Of a DNA stretch of 64,000 nt, positions 36,172 through 46,333 are shown one piece after another. Under the pieces are notes generated by a model. That model had not been told where the DNA came from and searched no databases. It saw only the letters and a list, made by a program, of their open reading frames with translations. The first letter of the stretch is position 1; the number at the start of each line of letters is the position of its first letter. A program made the position numbers and the translations under genes. This DNA is from Bradyrhizobium ottawaense (GTDB lineage Bacteria > Pseudomonadota > Alphaproteobacteria > Rhizobiales > Xanthobacteraceae), in NCBI RefSeq assembly GCF_002278135.3, contig NZ_CP029425.2, positions 4,874,001-4,938,000 on the forward strand, read 5' to 3'.

Positions 36172-36867
36172 TCAGGCAGCCCCGCCCCGAAATCCCGTCG
36201 CCAGCACGTAGCGTTCCGAGGAATCCTGCCGGCTCGCTGCCGGCTTGACGTGACGCACCGTCGCAAAATCGCGCTTGAGCTGGGCGAGCAGATCGGCATC
36301 GGCGCCGCTCTGGAACGTCTTGGCCAGGAACGCGCCGCCGGGCTTGAGCACGTCGCACGCAAACGCCGCGGCGGTCTCGACCAGGCCGACGATACGGAGC
36401 TGGTCGGTCTTGCGGTGGCCGGTGGTGTTGGCGGCCATATCGGACATCACGAAATCGGCGCCGCCGCCCAGCATCGCGGTCAGCTTCTCGGGCGCTTCGT
36501 TGGCCATGAAGTCGAGCTGCGCGAAATCCACGCCGGGGATCTCCGGCATTTCCAACAGATCGATGGCAACGACCTTGCCCTTGCCTTCCACCGAGCCGAC
36601 GCGCTTGGCCGCGATCTGGCTCCAGCCGCCGGGCGCCGCGCCGAGGTCGACGACGGCCATGCCGGGTTTCAAGACCCGGAATTTGTCGTCGATCTCCAGA
36701 AGCTTGAACGCGGCGCGCGAGCGGTAGCCCGCCGCCTTGGCCTTCACGACATAGGGATCGTTGAGCTGCCGCTCCAGCCACAGCTTCGACGACAATTTGC
36801 GCTTGCCGCCGGTCTTGACCTTGGTCTTGACTTGGACGTGCAAGCGGCCGGTGGTGTCCTTGGCCAT
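36172..36867 (-). CDS. rlmE: 23S rRNA (uridine-2'-O)-methyltransferase
   Basis: A 231-residue FtsJ/RrmJ-type methyltransferase that modifies U2552 of 23S rRNA. SAM motif I is VVDLGAAPGGWSQ (about 71-83), with the K-D-K-E tetrad represented by RSRAAFKLLEI, MSDMAANTTGH and LAKTF. A lysine-rich N-terminal extension precedes the domain. I start at the ATG at 36867, which has AGGAG at 9 nt spacing and lies at TGAGATG, just after the ppx stop. Confidence 0.92.
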   Translation of the reverse strand: MAKDTTGRLHVQVKTKVKTGGKRKLSSKLWLERQLNDPYVVKAKAAGYRSRAAFKLLEIDDKFRVLKPGMAVVDLGAAPGGWSQIAAKRVGSVEGKGKVVAIDLLEMPEIPGVDFAQLDFMANEAPEKLTAMLGGGADFVMSDMAANTTGHRKTDQLRIVGLVETAAAFACDVLKPGGAFLAKTFQSGADADLLAQLKRDFATVRHVKPAASRQDSSERYVLATGFRGGAA

Positions 36868-36868
36868 C

Positions 36869-37942
36869 TCACCAGCTCCTGAGCGCGCCATCCTCGCGCA
36901 TCATCTCGACCAGCATGCCCTCGCGCAGGCCACGGTCGGCGACGCGCAGGCGCGGCAGCGGAAAGGCGCGGCGGATCGCATCGAGGATGGCGCAGCCGGC
37001 GAGCACGAGATCGGCGCGCTCGACGCTGATGCAACTGTTGCCGGCGCGCTCCTCGTAGCTCATGCCGAGCAGCTTGTTGATGGTCGCGGTGATGTCGGAA
37101 TCGTTCATCCAGATGCTGTCGATGCGGCGGCGGTCATAGCGCGCGAGGTTGAGATGGATGCCGGCGAGCGTCGTCACCGTGCCTGAGGTGCCGAGCAGGT
37201 GCATGTCGGCAAGATCGCCGCCGTGGACTTCGGCGAACGGCGCGACGTGGTTCGCCACCTCCTGCTCCATCGCGGCGTAGATCTCCGGCGTCACGTCGCG
37301 GCCGCCGAATTGCTCCGCGAGCGTGACCACACCGTAGGGGATCGACATCCAGGCCTTGATCCGCGGCTCCGGATTTTGCGGATCGCGCTCGATCCGCACC
37401 AGCTCGGTCGAGCCGCCGCCGATGTCGAACAGGATCGCGCCGCGGCCCCTGGGGTCGACCAGCGGCGAGCAGCCGAGCACGGCGAGCGCGGCCTCGGTCT
37501 CGCGGTCGATCACTTCGAGCTCGATGCCGGTCTCGGCCGCGACGCGGCTGCGGAACCCCTCCGCATTCGAGGCGGCGCGGCAGGCTTCGGTCGCGATCAG
37601 CCGCAACCGGCGCGCTTTGCGCAAATTGATCTTGTCACGGCAGATGCTGAGCGCAGCAATGGCACGCTCGATCGCGGCCTCGCTGATGCAGCCGGTCGAC
37701 GAGACCCCCTCCCCGAGCCGGATGATGCGCGAGAAGGAATCGACGACGCGAAAGCCGTCCTGGGTCGGACAGGCGATCAGCAGCCTGCAATTGTTGGTGC
37801 CGAGGTCCAGCGCCGCATAGACGCCGGTTCCCGACGCCTGCGCGCCGACAGCCGGTTCGGTGGCCAACGCCACCGCCGCCATCGACCCCTCCAGCTCACC
37901 GTGCGGCGCATGGCCGTCGCGGAGCCGCGTGTGGTCATTCAT
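36869..37942 (-). CDS. ppx: Ppx/GppA-family exopolyphosphatase/pppGpp phosphatase
   Basis: A 357-residue ASKHA-fold protein. The phosphate-1 motif is ALDLGTNNCRLLIA (about 44-57), phosphate-2 is ILFDIGGGSTELVRI, with GTSGTVTTLAG following. The family hydrolyses polyphosphate or pppGpp; which one cannot be told. The length is close to short Ppx2-type members, lacking the C-terminal HD-like domain. The stop and rlmE start are 1 nt apart, so they are co-translated. An in-frame ATG at 38002 is an alternative start. Confidence 0.88.
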   Translation of the reverse strand: MNDHTRLRDGHAPHGELEGSMAAVALATEPAVGAQASGTGVYAALDLGTNNCRLLIACPTQDGFRVVDSFSRIIRLGEGVSSTGCISEAAIERAIAALSICRDKINLRKARRLRLIATEACRAASNAEGFRSRVAAETGIELEVIDRETEAALAVLGCSPLVDPRGRGAILFDIGGGSTELVRIERDPQNPEPRIKAWMSIPYGVVTLAEQFGGRDVTPEIYAAMEQEVANHVAPFAEVHGGDLADMHLLGTSGTVTTLAGIHLNLARYDRRRIDSIWMNDSDITATINKLLGMSYEERAGNSCISVERADLVLAGCAILDAIRRAFPLPRLRVADRGLREGMLVEMMREDGALRSW

Positions 37943-38151
37943 ACAAACTGTCTTTCCGCGGCCGGTCGGGCCGGTCTGGAATTGATTTTTCGCCTGAAAC
38001 ATTAGCAGCGCAGCCGGCCTGCGCAACAACGCATCACATGGGACCATGCCCATTCGTGCGTTGTCGTGAACGGGGTGGTGGGTTATCTCAATGGAGTCCG
38101 GTGCCCCGCTGCCGCGAAAATGCGCAAATACCGGCTTTTCAGGTCAATTCC

Positions 38152-40524
38152 ATGCAAGAACACACCAAATCGTCCACGCTCGAAAACGCTATTGCACTGC
38201 AAAAATATGGCGTCGGGCAACCCGTCCGACGCAAGGAGGACGACACGCTGGTGCGCGGCAAGGGCCGCTATACCGACGATTTCAACCTGCCCGGCCAGGC
38301 CTATGCCGTGGTCGTCCGTTCCACCCGCGCCCATGGAATCATCCGCGGCATCGGCATCGACGCCGCCAAGGCGATGCCGGGCGTGCTCGGCGTATGGACA
38401 GGCAGGGATCTCGATGCCGCCGGCTATGGCCCCTTCACCTGCGGCCTGCCGCTGAAGAGCCGCGACGGCTCGCCTTTGCTCCAGACCAACCGCCAGCCGC
38501 TGGCGACCGACAAGGTCCGCTTCGTCGGCGATCCCGTCGCCTTCGTGGTTGCCGAGACACTGGCGCAGGCGCGCGATGCGGCTGAGGCGGTCGCGCTCGA
38601 TATCGAGCCGCTGCCAGCCGTGACGGATCCCGAGGAAGCGGCCAAGCCCGGCGCGCCGCAGCTCTATGAGCACATTCCTGGTAACGTGGCGCTCGACTAC
38701 CACTATGGCGACATGGAGAAGGTCAACGCGGCCTTCGCCAACGCCGCCCATGTCACCAGGATGGACATCGAAAACACCCGTGTCGCCGTGGTCTCGATGG
38801 AGCCGCGCGTCGGCCTTGCCTCCTACGACAAAAAGACCGAGCGCTACACGCTTCAGGTGCCGACGCAGGGCGTCGCCGGCAACCGCGCCAACCTCGCCAA
38901 GAACCTGAAGGTGCCGAACGAGAAAGTGCGCATCCTCACCGCCAATGTCGGCGGCTCCTTCGGCATGAAGAACATCAACTATCCCGAGTACATGTGCATC
39001 CTGTATGCGGCGAAGGAATTGGGAAAGCCGGTGAAGTGGCTCGACGAGCGCTCGACCGCCTTCCTCTCCGACAGCCACGGCCGCGCCCAGAAGATCCATG
39101 CCGAGCTGGCGCTCGACGCCGAAGGGCATTTCCTCGCGGCCAAGCTGTCCGGCTACGGCAATCTCGGCGCCTACATCACCGGCGTCGCGCCGGGGCCGCT
39201 CTCGCTCAATACCGGCAAGAATTTTTCCAGCGTCTACCGCACGCCGTTGATGGCAGTCGACATCAAGGTGGTGCTGACCAACACCACGCTGATGGGCGCC
39301 TATCGCGGCGCCGGCCGGCCCGAGGCGAACTACTACATGGAGCGACTGATCGATCGCGCTGCCGACGAGATGGGCATCAACCGGCTGACCTTGCGCAAGC
39401 GCAATTTCATCAAGCAGAACCAGATGCCGTTCGCGGCGTCCTCCGGCGTCACCTATGACAGCGGCGACTTCCAGGCCGTGTTCAACAAGGCGCTCGAAAT
39501 CTCCGACCACGAGAATTTCGCCAAGCGCAAGAAGGAGAGCAGGAAGGCCGGCAAGCTGCGCGGCATCGCGGTCGGCTCCTATCTCGAGGTCACGGCGCCG
39601 CCGAGCCCCGAGCTGGGAAAGATCGTGTTCGACGCTGACGGCACCGTGCAGCTCATCACCGGCACGCTCGATTACGGCCAGGGCCATGCCACGCCATTCG
39701 CGCAGGTGCTGAGCGAGCAGCTCGGTGTTCCCTTCGAGAGCGTCAAGCTGGTGCAGGGCGACAGCGACATCGTCCATACCGGCAACGGCACCGGCGGGTC
39801 GCGCTCGATCACGGCAACCGGCCAGGCCATCGTGGGGGCTGCAAAGCTCGTCATCGAAAAAGGCAAGCGCGCAGCGGCGCATATGCTCGAAGCGTCCGAA
39901 GCCGACATCGAATTCGAAGGCGGCAGCTTCACCATCGCCGGCACCGATCGCAGTATCGACATCATGGAGCTTGCCAAGCGCTTGCATGACGGCAAGACGC
40001 CGGAGGGCGTGCCCGATAGCCTCGACGTCGATCACACCAGCGAACCAGTCGCCTCGGCGTTCCCGAACGGCTGTCATGTCGCCGAGGTCGAGATCGACCC
40101 CGAAACCGGCGTGGTGCAGATCGTGCGCTACAGCGCGGTCAACGATTTCGGCACGGTGATCAACCCGCTGCTGGTCGCAGGCCAGCTCCATGGCGGCGTG
40201 GTCCAGGGCATCGGGCAAGCGCTGATGGAGCACATCCGCTACGACGAGAGCGGCCAGCCGATCACGGGCTCGCTGATGGACTACGCGCTGCCGCGCGCTG
40301 AGGACGTTCCCAACATGACGGTCGGCGATCACCCGGTGCCCGCGACGACCAATCCGCTCGGCAGCAAGGGCTGCGGCGAAGCCGGCTGCGCCGGCAGCCT
40401 GTCGACGGTGGTGAACGCGGTGCTCGACGCGCTCTCGGACCACGGCATCAAGCAGATCGACATGCCGCTGACCCCGGAGCGCGTGTGGCGGGCCATTCAG
40501 GACGCGAAGGGCAAGGCGGCGTAA
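38152..40524 (+). CDS. Xanthine-dehydrogenase-family molybdopterin-binding subunit (form II CoxL-like), orphan
   Basis: A 790-residue large subunit of a molybdenum hydroxylase. The active-site loop is [16 protein letters not shown] (about 382-397): AYRGAGR is the form II sequence, not AYRCSFR of true aerobic CO dehydrogenase. Near residue 744 [12 protein letters not shown] holds the catalytic glutamate. N-terminal [22 protein letters not shown] is typical of aldehyde/CO-dehydrogenase-like subunits. The FAD-binding and 2Fe-2S subunits normally beside it are missing within at least 10 kb on each side. The substrate is unknown. I start at the ATG at 38152. Confidence 0.88.
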   Translation: MQEHTKSSTLENAIALQKYGVGQPVRRKEDDTLVRGKGRYTDDFNLPGQAYAVVVRSTRAHGIIRGIGIDAAKAMPGVLGVWTGRDLDAAGYGPFTCGLPLKSRDGSPLLQTNRQPLATDKVRFVGDPVAFVVAETLAQARDAAEAVALDIEPLPAVTDPEEAAKPGAPQLYEHIPGNVALDYHYGDMEKVNAAFANAAHVTRMDIENTRVAVVSMEPRVGLASYDKKTERYTLQVPTQGVAGNRANLAKNLKVPNEKVRILTANVGGSFGMKNINYPEYMCILYAAKELGKPVKWLDERSTAFLSDSHGRAQKIHAELALDAEGHFLAAKLSGYGNLGAYITGVAPGPLSLNTGKNFSSVYRTPLMAVDIKVVLTNTTLMGAYRGAGRPEANYYMERLIDRAADEMGINRLTLRKRNFIKQNQMPFAASSGVTYDSGDFQAVFNKALEISDHENFAKRKKESRKAGKLRGIAVGSYLEVTAPPSPELGKIVFDADGTVQLITGTLDYGQGHATPFAQVLSEQLGVPFESVKLVQGDSDIVHTGNGTGGSRSITATGQAIVGAAKLVIEKGKRAAAHMLEASEADIEFEGGSFTIAGTDRSIDIMELAKRLHDGKTPEGVPDSLDVDHTSEPVASAFPNGCHVAEVEIDPETGVVQIVRYSAVNDFGTVINPLLVAGQLHGGVVQGIGQALMEHIRYDESGQPITGSLMDYALPRAEDVPNMTVGDHPVPATTNPLGSKGCGEAGCAGSLSTVVNAVLDALSDHGIKQIDMPLTPERVWRAIQDAKGKAA

Positions 40525-40541
40525 GGCTGCCCTTTCTCAGT

Positions 40542-40627
40542 CGTCATGGCCGGGCTTGTCCCGGCCATCCACGGCTTGCCACGAGGCACGGAGAACGTGG
40601 ATGCCCGGGACAAGCCCGGGCATGACG
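40542..40627. repeat. Palindromic repeat, family D copy 1
   Basis: CGTCATGGCCGGGCTTGTCC at the left pairs with GGACAAGCCCGGGCATGACG at the right, about 86 bp. It lies between the Mo-hydroxylase and the convergent dehydratase-like gene. A diverged copy is at 47270. Confidence 0.85.
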
Positions 40628-40654
40628 ACGTGGTGACGATGTGCTTATTTCCGC

Positions 40655-41452
40655 CTACGCCGCCTGCTCGCGCGGCTGGGTGATCGCAATGTGCTGGCAA
40701 TGCGCGAGCGGCGTCGTGCCGTTGGCGACGACGAGCGCGTCGAGCTCGACGAAGCGGTGGCCCTTCTTCTCGTAGTTCGCGGTGACTTTCGCCCGCGCGG
40801 TGATCTCGTCGCCGGCGCGCAGCGCCGACAGCAGCTGCATGCGGCTGCCGACGTGGATCCACGGGCCGAGAATGGTGTTGTCGACCAGCACGCGGTTCAT
40901 GACCCGCTGGATCAGGCCGGGATGGCCGAGCCCTTCGCGCGCAAAGATCGGATCGGTTTCCCTGACATCGGCGAGATAGTCGGTCGCGTCCTGCCCGGCC
41001 CACCGGCGCGGCTCGGTGCCCAGCCATTTGCCCGTCTCGAACGTCGCCGGACTGACCGGCTTGCGCTCGGCGACCACGGGGACCGCGACATAGTCGCTCA
41101 GCGACACCGCCGGCGCTGCCGCCGGCAGCGAGGCCGTGCCTGTCGCGCAGAGCTCGGTGCGGCTGAACACCTCGATCGTCAGCAAGCCGTTGTGCTCGGT
41201 CGCATCGACATCGGCGGGCTCGCCATCATAAACCGGCTTGATGAAGCGCGCCTCGACCAGCCCGCGGGACAGGAAATCGCGGCCCCAGCGAGCAATCGGC
41301 ACGTGCATCATGTAGGCGAAGACATCGACGCCCGGGACCAGCCCGCCGGAAAAGCCGAAGCGGCGCGCCACGGTGTCGTCATGCATCTTGTTTTCGGATT
41401 GCTTGGCGGTGTTGTAGGCCTCGACGCGCCAGGTTTCGAGCCGGCCCGGCAT
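40655..41452 (-). CDS. MaoC/hotdog-fold acyl dehydratase-like protein
   Basis: A 265-residue protein with two hotdog-like halves. The first has [19 protein letters not shown], the second [32 protein letters not shown] and [14 protein letters not shown]. These are MaoC-like and thioesterase-like patterns, acting on acyl-CoA or acyl-ACP esters. The usual D-x4-H hydratase motif is not obvious, so activity is uncertain. I start at the ATG at 41452; the frame extends to 41515 with poorly fitting sequence. Confidence 0.65.
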   Translation of the reverse strand: MPGRLETWRVEAYNTAKQSENKMHDDTVARRFGFSGGLVPGVDVFAYMMHVPIARWGRDFLSRGLVEARFIKPVYDGEPADVDATEHNGLLTIEVFSRTELCATGTASLPAAAPAVSLSDYVAVPVVAERKPVSPATFETGKWLGTEPRRWAGQDATDYLADVRETDPIFAREGLGHPGLIQRVMNRVLVDNTILGPWIHVGSRMQLLSALRAGDEITARAKVTANYEKKGHRFVELDALVVANGTTPLAHCQHIAITQPREQAA

Positions 41453-41556
41453 GGGGACATCTTCCCTGTTCTTGTTGTTTCGGGCTGATCGTAGGCCCCA
41501 GGGAACACCGGTCAATCCCCTCGCCTTTGCGGCCCGAATGGGGTACCACGCGGCGA

Positions 41557-42060
41557 ATGACTGACACCCCCACCCGCATCTATGTCGACGCCGACGCCTG
41601 CCCGGTGAAGGACGAGATCTATCGCGTCGCGCTCCGGCACGGCGTGCCCGTGAGCGTGGTCGCCGGCAATTTCATCCGTGTGCCGCACGATCCGCTGATC
41701 GAGCGTATCGCCGCAGGCGCCGGCATGGACGCCGCCGACGACTGGATCGTCGAACGCGTCAAGTCCGGCGACGTCGTCGTCACCTCGGACATTCCGCTTG
41801 CGAGCCGCTGCGTCAAGGCCGGCGCTGACGTGATCGCCCCGAACGGCAAGCCGTTCACGGAAGAGTCGATCGGGATGACGCTGGCGGTGCGCAATCTGAT
41901 GACGGATCTGCGCTCGGCCGGCGAGGTCACCGGCGGCCCGCGATCATTCGCACCGCGCGACCGTTCCGCCTTCCTCTCGGCGCTCGACCAGACGCTGCGC
42001 CGGATCCAGCGCCGCCGCGCCGATCAGGCCGCTACGAGCCAGAATTTGAGTCAGGGCTGA
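41557..42060 (+). CDS. YaiI/YqxD family protein (DUF188)
   Basis: A 167-residue protein with [18 protein letters not shown] at the start, [16 protein letters not shown] in the middle and [28 protein letters not shown]. The invariant aspartates ([18 protein letters not shown]) fit a PIN-like nuclease fold; the role in cells is unknown. The 1-bp gap to uup suggests co-translation. I start at the ATG at 41557 ([15 protein letters not shown]). Confidence 0.9.
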   Translation: MTDTPTRIYVDADACPVKDEIYRVALRHGVPVSVVAGNFIRVPHDPLIERIAAGAGMDAADDWIVERVKSGDVVVTSDIPLASRCVKAGADVIAPNGKPFTEESIGMTLAVRNLMTDLRSAGEVTGGPRSFAPRDRSAFLSALDQTLRRIQRRRADQAATSQNLSQG

Positions 42061-42061
42061 C

Positions 42062-43873
42062 ATGGCGCCGCCGCTGATCCAACTCAAGGACATCAGGCTG
42101 ACCTTTGGCGGCACGCCGCTGCTGTCAGGCGTCGAGCTCAACGTCGCGCCATCCGAGCGCGTCTGTTTGATCGGCCGCAACGGCTCGGGCAAGTCGACGC
42201 TGCTGAAGATCGCGGCCGGCCTCGTCGAGCCCGACGGCGGCACGCGCTTCGTGCAGCCGGGCGCCACCGTGCGTTACCTGCCGCAGGAGCCCGACTTCGG
42301 CGAGCACAAGACCACGCTTGCCTATGTCGAGTCCGGTCTCGCGCCCGGCGACGATCAGCACCAGGCGCGCTACCTGCTGGAGCAGCTTGGCCTGGCCGGT
42401 GACGAGAACCCGCACAATCTCTCCGGCGGCGAGGCCCGCCGCGCGGCGCTGGCGTATGTGCTGGCGCCCTCGCCCGACATTTTGCTGCTGGACGAGCCGA
42501 CCAACCATCTCGATCTCGCCACCATCGAATGGCTGGAGCAGGAGCTCGACTCCAGGCGCAGCGCGCTGGTGATCATCAGCCATGACCGCCGCTTCCTCAC
42601 CAATCTCTCGCGCGCCACCGCATGGCTCGACCGCGGCAGGATCAAGCAGATCGACCGCGGCTTTGCCTCGTTCGAGAGCTGGCGCGACGAGGTGCTGGCG
42701 GAAGAGGAGCGCGACCAGCACAAGCTCGACCGCAAGATCGTCGACGAAGAGCACTGGCTACGCCACGGCGTCTCCGGCCGGCGCAAGCGCAACGTCAAGC
42801 GCCTCGCCAATCTGCACACGCTGCGCGACCAGCGCCGCAACTATCGCGGCACGGCCGGCACCGCCAGTCTCGCAGCTAGCGAAGCGGAGCAATCCGGCAA
42901 GCTGGTGATCGAGGCCAAGGGCGTCTCCAAGGCCTATGGCGAGCGCAAGATCGTCGACAATTTCTCGACCCGCATCCAGCGCGGCGACCGGCTCGGCATC
43001 ATCGGACCGAACGGCGCCGGCAAGACCACGCTGGTCAATCTGCTCACCGGCGGCGGGGAACCGGACTCCGGCACCCTACGTCTCGGCGCCAATCTAGAGG
43101 TAGCGACGCTGGATCAGCACCGCGAAAGCCTCGATCCGAAATCGACGCTGGCTGAAGCCTTGACCGGCGGGCGCGGCGACCAAATCATGGTCGGCGGCAA
43201 GCCGAAGCACGTCGTCGGCTACATGAAGGACTTTTTGTTCGCGCAGGAGCAGCGCGGCACGCCGGTGGAAGTCCTCTCGGGCGGTGAGCGCGGCCGGCTG
43301 ATGCTGGCGCGCGCACTGGCAAAACCCTCGAACCTGCTGGTGCTGGACGAGCCGACCAACGACCTCGATCTCGAAACGCTCGACGTCCTCGAAGACATGC
43401 TCGGCGACTACGAGGGCACCGTCATCCTGATCAGCCATGACCGCGACTTCCTCGACCGCGTCGTCACCTCCGTGATCGCGCCCGAGGGCAACGGCAAGTG
43501 GACCGAATATGCCGGCGGCTACAGCGACATGCTGACCCAGCGCGGCGCGGATTTGAAGCGCGAAACGGCGAAGGCCCAGCCGGTTGCGGAGAAGAGAGAG
43601 GAGCGCGCCGCTGCTCCCGCCTCCACACCGAAACGCAAGCTGAGCTTCAACGAAAAGCACGCGCTGGAAACGCTGCCGAAGAAAATGGAAACGCTGCAGG
43701 CCGATATTGCAAAACTGCAGCGCGTGCTCGACGATCCCAATCTCTATGTGAAAGATCGCAAGACATTCGACGACACCTCCGCCGCTATCGCGAAGGCGCA
43801 TGATGAACTGTCTGCCGCTGAAGAGCGCTGGCTCGAACTTGAAATGCTTCGTGAAGAAATAGAGCAGGCCTAG
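42062..43873 (+). CDS. uup: ABC-F ATPase, Uup-like
   Basis: A 603-residue protein with two ATP-binding cassettes and no membrane domain. Walker A is GRNGSGKS (38-45) and GPNGAGKT (about 316-323); signatures are LSGGEARR and LSGGERGR; Walker B/H-loop are LLLDEPTNHLDL/ISHDRRF and LVLDEPTNDLDL/ISHDRDF. The C-terminal domain after about residue 510 is a coiled coil (ETLPKKMETLQADIAKLQRV) as in Uup. ABC-F proteins act on ribosomes or on branched DNA intermediates. The gene follows the YaiI-like gene after 1 bp. Confidence 0.92.
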   Translation: MAPPLIQLKDIRLTFGGTPLLSGVELNVAPSERVCLIGRNGSGKSTLLKIAAGLVEPDGGTRFVQPGATVRYLPQEPDFGEHKTTLAYVESGLAPGDDQHQARYLLEQLGLAGDENPHNLSGGEARRAALAYVLAPSPDILLLDEPTNHLDLATIEWLEQELDSRRSALVIISHDRRFLTNLSRATAWLDRGRIKQIDRGFASFESWRDEVLAEEERDQHKLDRKIVDEEHWLRHGVSGRRKRNVKRLANLHTLRDQRRNYRGTAGTASLAASEAEQSGKLVIEAKGVSKAYGERKIVDNFSTRIQRGDRLGIIGPNGAGKTTLVNLLTGGGEPDSGTLRLGANLEVATLDQHRESLDPKSTLAEALTGGRGDQIMVGGKPKHVVGYMKDFLFAQEQRGTPVEVLSGGERGRLMLARALAKPSNLLVLDEPTNDLDLETLDVLEDMLGDYEGTVILISHDRDFLDRVVTSVIAPEGNGKWTEYAGGYSDMLTQRGADLKRETAKAQPVAEKREERAAAPASTPKRKLSFNEKHALETLPKKMETLQADIAKLQRVLDDPNLYVKDRKTFDDTSAAIAKAHDELSAAEERWLELEMLREEIEQA

Positions 43874-43920
43874 CGCGCATTCCGCAAAAGTGGGCACCGG
43901 TTTTGCGATCAGAATGCGCG
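43874..43920. repeat. Short nested palindromic element downstream of uup
   Basis: Outer arms CGCGCATTC (43874-43882) and GAATGCGCG (43912-43920); inner arms CGCAAAA (43883-43889) and TTTTGCG (43901-43907). The core AAAAGTGGGCACCGGTTTT resembles a small dispersed element of rhizobial intergenic regions. It begins right after the uup stop. Confidence 0.75.
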
Positions 43921-43937
43921 CCAACTGAGAGACTCCC

Positions 43938-45017
43938 ATGACAACTCCCCTCGCCGCAAAAATCGCCCGCGAATACGGCACGCCCTGCGCCGTCATCGAC
44001 ATGGACAAGGTCGAGCGCAACATCGCGCGGATCCAGAAGGCCTGCGACGAGGCCGGAATCGCCAACCGTCCCCACATCAAGACCCACAAGAACCCGACCA
44101 TCGCCAAGATGCAGGTCGCGGCCGGCGCGAAGGGCATCACCTGCCAGAAGCTGGGCGAAGCCGAGATCATGGCCAATGCCGGCATCGACGACATCCTGAT
44201 CAGCTACAATCTCCTCGGCGAAGAGAAGATGGCGCGGCTCGGTGCGCTGCAGGCCAAGGCCAACATGACGGTGGCCGCCGACAATTCGACCGTCGTTGCC
44301 GGCCTGCCCAAGGCCGCGGCGGCGTCGGGCCGTCCGCTCTCGGTCGTGGTCGAATGCGACACCGGGCGCAAGCGCGCCGGCGTCGAGACGCCGGCGGAGG
44401 CGATCGCGCTAGCACGCGAGATCGCGAGCTCGAAGGGGCTCGAATTCGCCGGCTTCATGCTGTATCCAACCGAGACCGGCTGGGCGGACGCGCAAAAATT
44501 CTACGACGAAGCGCTGGCCGGCGTGCGCGCGCACGGGCTGGACGCAAAAATCGTCTCGACCGGCGGTACGCCGAACCTGAAGAACATCGGCAAGCTCAAG
44601 GGCGGCACCGAGCATCGCTTCGGCACCTACATCTACAACGACCGCATGCAGGTCGCGGCGGGCTCGGCGACCTGGGACGACTGCGCGCTGCACATCTATT
44701 CGACCGTGGTGAGCCGCGCCGCACCCGAGCGCGGCATCCTCGATGCAGGCTCGAAGACGCTGACCACGGATACCGGCGGTCTCGACGGCCACGGCCTGAT
44801 CCTGGAGCACCCCGAAGCCAAGATCGCGCGCTTCGCCGAGGAGCACGGCTTCCTCGATCTCTCCCGCAGCAACACTCGGCCCAATGTCGGCGACGTCGTC
44901 CGCATCGTGCCCAACCACGTCTGTGTCGTCGTCAACATGATGGACGAGGTGGTGATGGTCCGCGGCGAGGAGATCATCGGCACGCTGCCGGTGGCGGCAC
45001 GCGGGAAGTTGCGGTAG
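43938..45017 (+). CDS. D-threonine aldolase/D-serine dehydratase-family PLP enzyme
   Basis: A 359-residue alanine-racemase-fold PLP enzyme. The Schiff-base lysine is K48 in RPHIKTHK. VECDTGRKRAGVETPAEA and GGTPN follow in usual positions, and the C-terminal metal site is PNHVCVVVN, with an H-x-C pair. The family includes D-threonine aldolase, D-hydroxyaspartate aldolase and zinc D-serine dehydratase. H-x-C is the ligand pair of the zinc D-serine dehydratases I know of, while D-threonine aldolase uses H-x-D, so a dehydratase-type site is possible. Substrate is unproven. Confidence 0.85.
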   Translation: MTTPLAAKIAREYGTPCAVIDMDKVERNIARIQKACDEAGIANRPHIKTHKNPTIAKMQVAAGAKGITCQKLGEAEIMANAGIDDILISYNLLGEEKMARLGALQAKANMTVAADNSTVVAGLPKAAAASGRPLSVVVECDTGRKRAGVETPAEAIALAREIASSKGLEFAGFMLYPTETGWADAQKFYDEALAGVRAHGLDAKIVSTGGTPNLKNIGKLKGGTEHRFGTYIYNDRMQVAAGSATWDDCALHIYSTVVSRAAPERGILDAGSKTLTTDTGGLDGHGLILEHPEAKIARFAEEHGFLDLSRSNTRPNVGDVVRIVPNHVCVVVNMMDEVVMVRGEEIIGTLPVAARGKLR

Positions 45018-45028
45018 GCATTGCTCTG

Positions 45029-45116
45029 GTAGGGTGGGTTAGCCGAAGGCGTAACCCACCACTCCTCTCGATGCAGATACAGACGTGGTGGGTTACGCTT
45101 CGCTAACCCACCCTAC
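45029..45116. repeat. Palindromic repeat, family A copy 2
   Basis: GTAGGGTGGGTTAGCCGAAG at the left pairs with CGCTAACCCACCCTAC at the right. The right end (CTA at 45113-45115) is the TAG stop codon of the leftward flavoprotein gene. Confidence 0.9.
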
Positions 45117-46333
45117 GACCTGGCGAGCCACGCCAGCACGCCCCTGCCCGCGGCGGCTCCCGTCGCGAACGAGGCCTGCAGCAGATAGCCGCCGGTCGGC
45201 GCCTCCCAGTCCAGCATCTCGCCGGCGGCGAACACGCCGGGCAATTTTCGCAGCATGAAGCTGCCGTCGAGCTCATCGAAGGTGATCCCGCCCGCAGTCG
45301 AGATCGCGCGATCGATCGGGGCAACGCCGGTGAGCTGAACCGGAATGGCGTTGATCAGATGCGCAAGCTCGGCGGGCGAGAACGCGGCCAGTGGCCGGCC
45401 GGACACGATGGCGGCCTCCTGCATCAGACCGATTCCGACCGGCGACAATTGCGCCGCCTTGCGCAGGAAGTTCCCGAGCGATTGCTTGCCGCGCGTGCCT
45501 GATAGCCGCGTGGTCAGGGCGGCGGCGTCGAGGTCCGGCCGCAATGCGATCGAAAGCGTCGCCTGCCCGAGACTGAGCACCGCCTCCCGCAACTCCCCCG
45601 ACAGCGCGTAGATCGCGCCGCCTTCGATGCCGCTACGCGTGATCATGGCTTCGCCCCGCACCGTATGCGCGCCGATCGTCAGCGCCACGCCCTTGAGCGG
45701 CTGGCCCTCGAAACGATCGCGGAACACATCGGACCAGGCGACCGTGAAGCCGGAATTGGCTGGCCGGAGCTTTGAGATGGCAACGCCCTTCGCGGCGAGG
45801 ATGTCGGCCCAGCTGCCATCCGACCCCAGCCGCGGCCAGCTCGCGCCGCCGAGCGCGAGCACGGTGGCGTTGGCAGTGACGACCGCCACGCCATCGGGCG
45901 CTCGAAACACCAGCCGCCCCTCGTCATCCCAGCCGGTCCAGCGATGACGAAAGGCAAACCGCACGCCGCTCGCATCGAGCCGCCGGAGCCACGCGCGCAG
46001 CAAGGGCGAGGCCTTGAACGCTTTTGGAAACACCCGCCCGCTGGTGCCGACGAAGGTCGGCTCACCCAGGGCTTCGCTCCACGCGCGCAACGCCTCAGGC
46101 GAAAACGCCTCGATCGCCGCCTGCAGCTTCGGGGCCGCCTCGCGATAGCGCGCCATGAATTCCGACAGCGGTTCGCTGTGGGTGAGATTGAGCCCGCCGC
46201 GGCCGGCCATCAGGAATTTTCGGCCCGCGGACGGCATCGCGTCGTACACGGTGACGCGCGCGCCGCCCTGCGCCTGCACCTCCGCCGCCATCAGCCCGGC
46301 GGGACCGGCCCCGATGACGGCGACGTCGGTCAG
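45113..46333 (-). CDS. HI0933-like NAD(P)/FAD flavoprotein (TIGR03862 type)
   Basis: A 406-residue flavoprotein. The FAD dinucleotide motif is VAVIGAGPAGLMAAE (4-18), GRKFLMAGRGGLNLTHSEP follows, and the C-terminal FAD motif is GVFAAGEMLDWEAPTGGYLLQ (typical TGGYN/LLQ ending). Homologues begin MTDVAVIGAGPAGL; here the codon is CTG at 46333-46331, and no ATG, GTG or TTG lies near in frame. The CTG overlaps the upstream SDR stop as CTGA, exactly where ATGA would sit. I therefore call a CTG start. The stop TAG lies in repeat A2. Role unknown; related proteins modify dyes, lipids or RNA-linked pathways in no settled way. Confidence 0.85.
   Translation of the reverse strand: MTDVAVIGAGPAGLMAAEVQAQGGARVTVYDAMPSAGRKFLMAGRGGLNLTHSEPLSEFMARYREAAPKLQAAIEAFSPEALRAWSEALGEPTFVGTSGRVFPKAFKASPLLRAWLRRLDASGVRFAFRHRWTGWDDEGRLVFRAPDGVAVVTANATVLALGGASWPRLGSDGSWADILAAKGVAISKLRPANSGFTVAWSDVFRDRFEGQPLKGVALTIGAHTVRGEAMITRSGIEGGAIYALSGELREAVLSLGQATLSIALRPDLDAAALTTRLSGTRGKQSLGNFLRKAAQLSPVGIGLMQEAAIVSGRPLAAFSPAELAHLINAIPVQLTGVAPIDRAISTAGGITFDELDGSFMLRKLPGVFAAGEMLDWEAPTGGYLLQASFATGAAAGRGVLAWLARS

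Noticed and set aside
38083..40443. 786-codon minus-strand frame opposite the Mo-hydroxylase
   Set aside because: Shadow frame with no recognisable domain; the opposite strand encodes a complete family protein.
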